From assembly GCA_029262355.1 (NCBI GenBank), contig JAJCZO010000221.1:55058-119057 (forward strand): a stretch of DNA of 64,000 bases. The letters are read 5' to 3'. Origin of the DNA: Deltaproteobacteria bacterium. Lineage in GTDB: Bacteria > Desulfobacterota > Binatia > UBA12015. The position numbers and the translations under genes are program-made. Under the pieces are notes generated by a model. That model was not told the DNA's origin and searched no databases. It was given only the letters and a program-made list of their open reading frames with translations. Below, piece after piece: positions 58,705 to 64,000 of the stretch (position 1 is its first letter; each line of letters opens with the position of its first letter).

Positions 58705-59647
58705 TGATCACCACCTTGAACCGCCGCACCGTCGCAAGCGTGTCCTTCTCGCCAGAATGATCGAACAGCGAGACCTCATCCGCGAGGATGATGAACGGCG
58801 TGCCATCGGACACGCCCAGCATCTCGGCAAGCCGCTCCTGGGCGACCTGCCCCGGCATGCCCCAGACGAACCCCGCGGCCGCGCCGCCGCCGCCACCACC
58901 GCCGCCTCGGTCACCGCCGTCACCTCCGCCTTCCTGATCACCACCGCCACCACTGGTCGTCGCGAATCGAACGATCTGCTTCTCGACCATGGGCTGCGCC
59001 CAAGTCGGGAGACAGAAGCCGGCGCAATCGATGTTGAGATCATCGTCGAGGTAGTCGCCGAGGTTCCGATAGGTCTCGGCCACCACGTAGTCCTTCCCGT
59101 TGCGCGTGAAGTCGAGCAGGAGCGTCAGGGTAGAGTGGGCGAAGTCCTCGGGGACCTTGAAGGTCTCTTCGGTGTCGTCCTCGTCGCCGGGACCGTTTCC
59201 GTCACCAGAGCCGTTCCCGTCCCCGTTGCCACTGCCGTCGCCGTTGCCGTCACCGGCCGCCGCAGTACTACCGCCGCCTCCGCCGCCTCCTCCGCCTCCG
59301 CCGCCGCCGTCACCATCATCGCCGCCCTCGCCAGGCTCGACTTCAGGGACGAAGTCCGTGTCGTTCCATCCAGCCGCATCCTTGTCGGCAATGATGGTCA
59401 ACACCCCGCGCACCGCGACGTCGGCGAGACTCGTGGTGCACGTCCCCGCCGCGGCAGCCGCAGCGTCACCTCCACCGCAGTCGGTGTCATCCACGCACGC
59501 CTGTCCGTCGCACGGGCCTCCGACGAACACGCCGAGAGGAAGGAGCGACTTTCGGATTCGCTCCCCGGGGCCGCTGGCTTGCGCCGAGCCCATGCTCAGT
59601 ACGAGCGCGGCGAACACGAGTGGGATCGTTCGAGCGTGGACGTTCAT
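58682..59647 (-). CDS. Exported polyglycine-rich protein of unknown function
   Basis: 321 residues from ATG 59647. Signal peptide MNVHARTIPLVFAALVLSMG with cleavage after AQA. After a Cys pair (CDGQACVDDTDC) come three low-complexity blocks: an uninterrupted run of 13 glycines, an alternating GNGDGSGN-type block rich in Gly, Asp and Asn, and a second Gly-rich run GGGGGGGGAAAG. Between them are ordinary segments (STLTLLLDFTRNGKDYVVAE; TWAQPMVEKQIVRFATTS) and a C-terminal part LAEMLGVSDGTPFIILADEV. The DGDG and GDGNG spacing might bind calcium. The gene overlaps the PPC-domain gene downstream. I do not recognise a family. Confidence 0.68.
   Translation of the reverse strand: MNVHARTIPLVFAALVLSMGSAQASGPGERIRKSLLPLGVFVGGPCDGQACVDDTDCGGGDAAAAAAGTCTTSLADVAVRGVLTIIADKDAAGWNDTDFVPEVEPGEGGDDGDGGGGGGGGGGGGGSTAAAGDGNGDGSGNGDGNGSGDGNGPGDEDDTEETFKVPEDFAHSTLTLLLDFTRNGKDYVVAETYRNLGDYLDDDLNIDCAGFCLPTWAQPMVEKQIVRFATTSGGGGDQEGGGDGGDRGGGGGGGGAAAGFVWGMPGQVAQERLAEMLGVSDGTPFIILADEVSLFDHSGEKDTLATVRRFKVVINVIEPQD
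59271..59310. repeat. GCC/CCG triplet tract encoding polyglycine
   Basis: A stretch made almost wholly of CCG, CCT and GCC triplets within the gene at 58682-59647, coding for 13 consecutive glycines on the minus strand. A related but less regular tract lies at about 58882-58960, and an imperfect GNGDG-coding repeat at about 59186-59257. Triplet tracts of this kind can change length by slippage without shifting the frame. Confidence 0.7.
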
Positions 59648-59667
59648 CCTACCTCCAGAGCAAATCA

Positions 59668-59775
59668 ATCGCCCCGAAGGGCGGTTCTCCTTGCTGTCTT
59701 GTAGTCCGCCTTGCCGCTCGGTGCACGTAGAATCTCGTCCAAGACGTGCACCGGGCGGGGAATCCTTCGAGCCAG
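59668..59775 (-). pseudogene. C-terminal relic of an acyl-CoA synthetase
   Basis: About 36 codons on the minus strand read LARRIPRPVHVLDEILRAPS then GKADYKTAR and end at a stop at 59665. This matches the last residues of adenylate-forming ligases, where the Lys of GKADYK is the catalytic lysine; compare RAPNGKADYKWARS in the intact gene at 51826-53439. Nothing upstream in any frame continues the enzyme, where instead the amidohydrolase gene ends at 59852. It is a deletion remnant. Confidence 0.7.
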
Positions 59776-59851
59776 GTGCGTATTGCCGGGCCTCATCCCA
59801 TGCATCGGCGAAGCCGCCCACCCACCGCCTCGCACCGACACGACGACCGTC

Positions 59852-61027
59852 TCAGAGGGGGGCCTGCACGCCGTAGAGCTTGGCGGCCGTGTCGTGCAGA
59901 ACCTTGCGAAGTGTCGCATCAGGAAGCCCGCGGAGAACCTTCTCCGCGTACAGCTGCGGCCGCGTACCCGCGCTGGCTGGTCCCGGCGCCTGACAGGTCG
60001 GATGCGGATAGTCGGTCTCGTAGAGGATGTTGTCCGGGTACTGCTCGATCGCCTGCGCGATCCCATCCTCCTCGAACCAGAAGCTCGCGTAGATCTGGCG
60101 CTTGAAATATTCGCTCGGCAGCAGCTCGTATTCCGGATGCTCCTTGGCGACACCGTTGTTCCGCCACTGCCAATCCATGGCCTCGACTACGAACGGAATC
60201 CAACTCGCACCGGACTCGACCGAAATCATCTTCAGGTCGGGAAAGCGGTGACAGAGTCCGCCGAAGACGATTTCAGTCAGGCAGCGTGCGTTGTCGATGA
60301 AAGCGAGCACCGACACGCGAGCAAAGTTGGCCCGCCAGCCGACGTTCGCGTCGTCCTTCATCAGTTCGCTCAGATCGCCGCCGCCCACATGAAAGCTGAC
60401 GTTCATTGCGGCGTCCTGTGAGGCGGCCCAGATGGGGTCCCAGTGCCGGTCGCGCAGAACCGGTTGGCCGTGAGCCTCGGGCGTGTTGCACATCAGAACC
60501 GCCTTGTAGCCCTTGGCGGCGCACCGCTGGATCTCCGTCACCGACGCGGCGATGTCCCAGAACGGTGTCGCCATGACCGGGATCAAGCGATTCGGATCTG
60601 CCGAGCAGAAATCGACCAGAAAGTCGTTGTACGCGCGCACGCAGTCGAGCACGAGCTCTGGGTCGTCCATCTTCCGGAAGTTCGCCGAGCCAAAGCCCCC
60701 GACGTTGGGGTACAAGACCTGTGCGTAGATCTTCTCCTCGTCCATGAACGCGAGGCGAGCGTTCGCCTCGTACATCGACTTGGGGATCTCGTCGAAGTTC
60801 TTGCGGAAGTCGGGTGGCGTACTGTCGTGTCCCGCCATCGAGTACGCCCCGGGCATTCCGACCGGCGTGTCTCCGGCGAACCACAGGTCCGTGCCGTCAA
60901 CACGCCTCACGTGCGGCACTCGATCGCCCCACTTCTTCGACAGCCGCGACGTCCAAACGTCGGCCGGCTCGGTGAGGTGCGTGTCGATATCGATGACCCG
61001 GTACTGCTCGAACAGAGGGGTACTCAT
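59852..61027 (-). CDS. Amidohydrolase-2 family (metal-dependent TIM-barrel hydrolase/decarboxylase)
   Basis: 391 residues from ATG 61027. It begins with YRVIDIDTHLTEPADVWTSR, where DxDTHL holds the first metal ligands, continues with a conserved AQVLYPNVGG segment, VSFHVGGGDLSELM (metal His), MISVESGASWIPFVVEAMDW and ends with DNILYETDYPHPTCQAPGP containing the catalytic Asp. This group includes ACMS decarboxylase-like enzymes and ring-cleavage hydrolases. It lies 22 bp behind an SDR gene on the same strand, so the two likely share a transcript and a pathway. The upstream in-frame extension to 61129 has no family similarity. Confidence 0.92.
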   Translation of the reverse strand: MSTPLFEQYRVIDIDTHLTEPADVWTSRLSKKWGDRVPHVRRVDGTDLWFAGDTPVGMPGAYSMAGHDSTPPDFRKNFDEIPKSMYEANARLAFMDEEKIYAQVLYPNVGGFGSANFRKMDDPELVLDCVRAYNDFLVDFCSADPNRLIPVMATPFWDIAASVTEIQRCAAKGYKAVLMCNTPEAHGQPVLRDRHWDPIWAASQDAAMNVSFHVGGGDLSELMKDDANVGWRANFARVSVLAFIDNARCLTEIVFGGLCHRFPDLKMISVESGASWIPFVVEAMDWQWRNNGVAKEHPEYELLPSEYFKRQIYASFWFEEDGIAQAIEQYPDNILYETDYPHPTCQAPGPASAGTRPQLYAEKVLRGLPDATLRKVLHDTAAKLYGVQAPL

Positions 61028-61049
61028 CTCGGGCTCCTTCGCGTGCGGC

Positions 61050-61802
61050 TCAACCCGCGGAGACAGCCTGGTCGGCTTCCCAAACGGCGCCGTGCACCGC
61101 CTTGGCCTCGTCGGAGGCGAGGAAGGCAATCACGTTCGCGATGTCTTCCGGCTGACTCATCGGCCGGAACCCGCGATAGCGATCCATCAGTGCGCCATCG
61201 GGATTGCTCGGAAACTGGACGTTCGCTACGAGGCTCGTGGCTGTACCAGAGGGAGCGATGCAGTTGATTCGAATGTCGCTCTTTACGAACTCCATCGCCA
61301 GCGCCTTGCTCATGTTGATCAGGCCGGCCTTACTCGCACAGTAACCAACCGTGTAGGCCTGTCCCATCAGCCCGGCGTTGGAGGCGATGTTCACGATGTT
61401 GCCCTTCGACTCGATGAGATGCGGGATCGCGGCCTGACTGAGGAAGAACGGCCCCGACAGATTCACCGCGAGCATCAGGTTCCATTCGTCCTCGGATGTC
61501 TCGGTCGCGTGGGAGAACCGAACGACTCCGGCGACATTCGCCAGAACATCGAGCTTGCCGAACTTCGCGACACACGCGGCGATCGCATCGAAGCATGCGG
61601 CGCGGCTCGTGACGTTACACGTGGCGGCCTCCATCGTGCCGCCGGCTTGGCGAACGAGACCCGCCGTCTCTTCGAGCCCAGCCGCGTCGACGTCGGCGCC
61701 GTAGATCTGCGCACTCTCTGAACCGAGCCGAAGACACGTCGAACGACCAATGCCGGACGCGGCGCCAGTGACGAAAACGACCCTATTCTGGAAACGAGAC
61801 AT
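61050..61802 (-). CDS. Short-chain dehydrogenase/reductase (SDR)
   Basis: 250 residues from ATG 61802. Classical SDR: cofactor motif TGAASGIG at 12-19, ANVAG at 88-92, catalytic Ser141, and Tyr154-x3-Lys158 in GYCASKAG. An Asp in ADVDAAG after the second strand suggests NAD rather than NADP. The C-terminal SQPEDIANVIAFLASDEAKA is the usual family signature. It oxidises an alcohol or reduces a ketone. It is divergent from the thioesterase gene, with a doubled GTTGCAAC box between the two starts. Confidence 0.94.
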   Translation of the reverse strand: MSRFQNRVVFVTGAASGIGRSTCLRLGSESAQIYGADVDAAGLEETAGLVRQAGGTMEAATCNVTSRAACFDAIAACVAKFGKLDVLANVAGVVRFSHATETSEDEWNLMLAVNLSGPFFLSQAAIPHLIESKGNIVNIASNAGLMGQAYTVGYCASKAGLINMSKALAMEFVKSDIRINCIAPSGTATSLVANVQFPSNPDGALMDRYRGFRPMSQPEDIANVIAFLASDEAKAVHGAVWEADQAVSAG

Positions 61803-61833
61803 GGAGGGTCTACTAGCATCCCCGGCCACCCGA

Positions 61834-61858
61834 GTTGCAACAAGGGCAAAGTTGCAAC
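61834..61858. promoter_or_regulatory. Tandem palindromic boxes GTTGCAAC-N9-GTTGCAAC
   Basis: Two perfect eight-base palindromes at 61834-61841 and 61851-61858, 17 bases apart centre to centre, lie in the 85 bp between the divergent starts at 61802 and 61888. The whole 25-base unit is also symmetric apart from its spacer. Such symmetry in a divergent promoter is typical of a dimeric repressor operator, with two dimers binding nearly two turns apart. The same octamer occurs in the divergent promoter at 35533. Confidence 0.6.
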
Positions 61859-61887
61859 GCACGCACCCTCGGATAGCCTCTCGCACC

Positions 61888-62547
61888 ATGGCAGAGACAG
61901 ATCCGAGTCCGGAACGGCTCGCGCGGCGCAAGGCGCGGCGCGCAGCACTCGCGCAGTTGACCCGATCGGTTCGCAGCCTGATCGACGCGACGGTCAGCAG
62001 TGACGTCGAGCCCGATCAGATCTGGCAGATCCGGGCGGCCGTGGACGAACTCTCCGAACGTCTGAACGCACAACGGCACGAGGGTGTGTATTCGGGCCTG
62101 CTGGGTCGTGGGCCAATCGATCACACTCAGCCAGGTCGCTCCGTACCGCTCAGTCCGTGGGCCGGACGCTTCAACCCTCTCGCGCCGCCGATCGACATCC
62201 GCTTCGAGAACAGCGAAGTGTTCGGCACCGCGACGCTCGGAAAGCCCTACATCGGCCCACCCGGGGCCGCGCACGGCGGCGTCGTTGCCGGCATCATGGA
62301 CCAGCTTCTCGCATCGGCCGGGCAGAGCGCCGGCGTCGCCGGGGTAACGGCAAACATGACCGTCCACTTCCGCAGGCCGACGCCGCTGTATACCGAACTC
62401 ACGCTCCACGGGTGGGCCGATCCTCGCGAGGACGGCAGCCGCAAGCGCACGGTTCACGCAGAAATCAGGGCCGCTGACGTCGTCACCGCAGAGGCCCAGG
62501 CGCTGATCGTGCGCTCTGCCCGCGTCACGATGCCGGATGCGCAGTAG
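61888..62547 (+). CDS. PaaI-type hotdog-fold thioesterase
   Basis: 219 residues from ATG 61888. A helical, charged N-terminal region (about 1-65) precedes a hotdog domain in which IGPPGAAHGGVVAGIMDQLL at 122-141 holds the conserved His129-Gly-Gly motif, and ANMTVHFRRPTPLYTELTLH and VVTAEAQALIV follow. PaaI-like enzymes release free acids from aryl- or acyl-CoA. It is controlled from the divergent promoter with the SDR gene, and ends three bases before the convergent exported LLM gene. Confidence 0.92.
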   Translation: MAETDPSPERLARRKARRAALAQLTRSVRSLIDATVSSDVEPDQIWQIRAAVDELSERLNAQRHEGVYSGLLGRGPIDHTQPGRSVPLSPWAGRFNPLAPPIDIRFENSEVFGTATLGKPYIGPPGAAHGGVVAGIMDQLLASAGQSAGVAGVTANMTVHFRRPTPLYTELTLHGWADPREDGSRKRTVHAEIRAADVVTAEAQALIVRSARVTMPDAQ

Positions 62548-62550
62548 ATC

Positions 62551-63594
62551 TCAATCCCGCTCTTCGTCCACCAAGGGAAGGATGTCGTTCTTGATGCTCT
62601 CGAGAAGCTCGATCGAATCATCATCGTACGGCGGCATCAGCATGATCAAGATCTCGTTCGCCCCGGCGTCGACGTACGCACGGATCCCGTCGGCGATGTC
62701 AGACTTCGTACCCGCTAGGATGGAGCTCGCACTGTCTCCGTCGAAAAGCCGGGCACCCAATCTCACGATTGCGCCCGTTCCGGGAATCGCCGGCATGTCG
62801 AGCAGAACCAACATCTTCGAAAACCGGGTCGGACAGGGATCGCGCGCCACCTTGGCGCACTCCGCATTGATGATGTCGACGCGCTCCTCGAAGCCCTCGG
62901 GGGTGACCCGGACACTCGCGTTCCACCCGTCGGCGTAACGGCCGACGAGCGGCACGATCCACTTCTTGCCCTGCCCACCCACGATCAACGGCGGACGAGG
63001 TGTCTGCACGTTTGGCGGAGAGAACGGTGCGTCTTTCAGAGTGAAGTACTTGCCCTCGAAGTTTACTTCGTCCTCGCCACTCCAGAGCTTCGAGATGACC
63101 TGCAGTGTCTCGTCCAACCGCTCGGCCCTCTCTCGCGCCGTGCCGAACTCGAAGCCATAGGCCTCGTGCTCTGCTTCGAACCAACCAGCCCCGATGCCGA
63201 GCGCGAGCCTACCGCCACTAATCCGATCGACCGTAGTCGCCATCTTCGCGAGCAAGGCCGGGTTTCGATAGGTGTTCCCAGTGACCAGCGTCCCCACCTC
63301 GATGCGCGGCGTGACCGCGGCCAGGGCAGCCAGCGTCGTCCAACCCTCGAGCTGTGGATCGTCGGTCGAGGCGCCGGGCGGCACGCCCAACAGATGATCA
63401 TTCACCCAAGCGCTGTCGAAGCCCAGTTCCTCGACCTTCGCCCAGACCCGGCGAACCTCGTCCCAGGTCGTCCGATCCAGCGCCGTCATGATCCCGACCT
63501 TGAAATCCCGATTCTCTGCGTGAACCGGCGCCGCCCACGCCGACGCCACCAGGACGACCAAGACTCCCAACCCACATTTCGACATCCGTGACAT
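62551..63594 (-). CDS. LLM-class oxidoreductase with an N-terminal signal peptide
   Basis: 347 residues from ATG 63594. The first 26 residues (MSRMSKCGLGVLVVLVASAW, then AAPVHA) form a Sec-type signal peptide cleaved before ENRD, without a twin-arginine motif. The remainder is a normal luciferase-like TIM barrel: VGIMTALDRTTWDEVRRVWA, ISGGRLALGIGAGWFEAEHE and PPLIVGGQGKKWIVPLVGRY. LLM enzymes use F420 or FMN, which are cytoplasmic, so an exported member would need the cofactor outside or load it before export by another route. An alternative start at the second Met three codons on keeps the signal. Start choice does not remove the hydrophobic segment. Confidence 0.85.
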   Translation of the reverse strand: MSRMSKCGLGVLVVLVASAWAAPVHAENRDFKVGIMTALDRTTWDEVRRVWAKVEELGFDSAWVNDHLLGVPPGASTDDPQLEGWTTLAALAAVTPRIEVGTLVTGNTYRNPALLAKMATTVDRISGGRLALGIGAGWFEAEHEAYGFEFGTARERAERLDETLQVISKLWSGEDEVNFEGKYFTLKDAPFSPPNVQTPRPPLIVGGQGKKWIVPLVGRYADGWNASVRVTPEGFEERVDIINAECAKVARDPCPTRFSKMLVLLDMPAIPGTGAIVRLGARLFDGDSASSILAGTKSDIADGIRAYVDAGANEILIMLMPPYDDDSIELLESIKNDILPLVDEERD

Positions 63595-63658
63595 CGGTCC
63601 CCTCCCTCTGATTGCGCTACAGTTGACGCAGAGGCGGCCGGCACACAAGCTCAAGGGT

Positions 63659-64000
63659 ATGCGGTGCACCCAATGCGACACCGAGCTCATCGCCGGCAAG
63701 CGGTTCTGTCACGCGTGCGGGGCCAAGACCCCCGGCGAATGCCCGAACTGCAGCGCCTCAGTGGCCCCGGAGTTCGGATTCTGCCCGGACTGCGGAACCG
63801 AGCTCGATGCAGCAGCGAAGCACCCTCAGCCCGTACCGGCGGCCGACCCCCGGCTGCGCCACCTTCCGCAAGCCCTTGCCGATAAGCTGCGCTCGGCATC
63901 CGGGGCCGCGGGCGAACGCAAGCGGGTCACGGTTCTGTTCTGCGACCTCGCCGGCTCCACCGCGATCGCCGAGAATCTCGACCCCGAAGTCTTCCGCGAC
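63659..64000 (+). CDS. Class III adenylate/guanylate cyclase with double zinc ribbon (3' end cut by window edge)
   Basis: 114 codons are visible before the window ends. Two zinc ribbons come first: Cys3/Cys6 with Cys17/Cys20, and Cys28/Cys31 with Cys42/Cys45. The cyclase domain starts at KRVTVLFCDLAGSTAIAENL, with the metal-binding Asp96 in CDLAGST. In many relatives this is followed by an AAA/LuxR-like ATPase and TPR repeats, which would lie beyond the window. It makes cyclic nucleotide in response to an unknown signal. It diverges from the exported LLM gene. Confidence 0.88.
   Translation, partial: MRCTQCDTELIAGKRFCHACGAKTPGECPNCSASVAPEFGFCPDCGTELDAAAKHPQPVPAADPRLRHLPQALADKLRSASGAAGERKRVTVLFCDLAGSTAIAENLDPEVFRD

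Noticed and set aside
59186..59320. CRISPR-like or tandem repeat array
   Set aside because: The periodicity is three bases and encodes a Gly-rich protein segment; there are no spacers.

Overview
The window is visibly GC-rich bacterial chromosome, densely packed with protein genes on both strands; I saw no rRNA, tRNA, CRISPR array or intact insertion sequence. The cell is Gram-negative: there is a TonB-dependent receptor, an OmpA-family protein, a TolC-type lipoprotein and several outer-membrane-style lipoproteins. The mix of many acyl-CoA enzymes, luciferase-like (LLM, probably F420-dependent) oxidoreductases, cytochromes P450, a planctomycete-style haem/dehydrogenase protein and secreted proteins of deltaproteobacterial type suggests an uncultivated Deltaproteobacteria-like lineage (Binatota, Myxococcota or Desulfobacterota-like). 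That placement is an inference from gene style, not a measurement.

Layout. 1-5.6 kb: edge-truncated sulfatase-like protein, orphan biotinyl carrier, LLM oxidoreductase, DUF368 lipid-carrier transporter, crotonase, GT2 glycosyltransferase. 5.6-11.6 kb: a probable export operon (transglutaminase-like protein, ABC ATPase, ABC permease, with a TolC-type lipoprotein beyond a small NTF2-like gene). 11.7-14 kb: an MDR reductase and a lipoprotein hydrolase, ended by a large imperfect hairpin. 14-22 kb: TonB receptor, sterol-desaturase-like hydroxylase and TetR regulator facing, across a perfect palindromic operator, a haem/copper-monooxygenase-like lipoprotein, a zinc alcohol dehydrogenase and a VOC protein. 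22-23.6 kb: small membrane protein and OmpA, closed by a 12-bp perfect hairpin. 23.7-28.6 kb: PVC-type cytochrome/dehydrogenase, ThuA protein and P450.

28.6-38.4 kb: acyl-CoA synthetase, ketopantoate-reductase-like protein, crotonase, D-aminoacylase-type amidohydrolase, a second LLM oxidoreductase, an acyl-CoA dehydrogenase pair and an RluA-type pseudouridine synthase. 38.4-40.6 kb is a decay zone with two broken genes (a GPH/MFS symporter with an internal deletion and a crotonase with three frame changes) around an intact PilZ gene. 40.7-45.2 kb: a two-gene acyl-CoA carboxylase with an unusually large biotin carboxylase/carrier subunit. 45-53.4 kb: BON-domain remnant, P450 plus S1-domain RNA-binding protein, crotonase, and a divergent acyl-CoA dehydrogenase pair / acyl-CoA synthetase. 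53.6-59.8 kb: glycosyltransferase, an 861-residue secreted hydrolase-like protein, two exported proteins of unknown role (one rich in polyglycine) and a tiny acyl-CoA synthetase relic. 59.8-64 kb: amidohydrolase and SDR, divergent thioesterase, a signal-peptide-bearing LLM protein and the start of a zinc-ribbon class III cyclase.

Taken together the window reads as a catabolic region: hydrophobic substrates are taken up, oxidised by P450s, LLM enzymes and dehydrogenases, activated to CoA esters, and processed by acyl-CoA dehydrogenases, crotonases and a biotin-dependent carboxylase. Several divergent promoters carry palindromes that could be operators for TetR-type regulators. At least four gene relics and two families of short dispersed repeats show that the region has been turning over.
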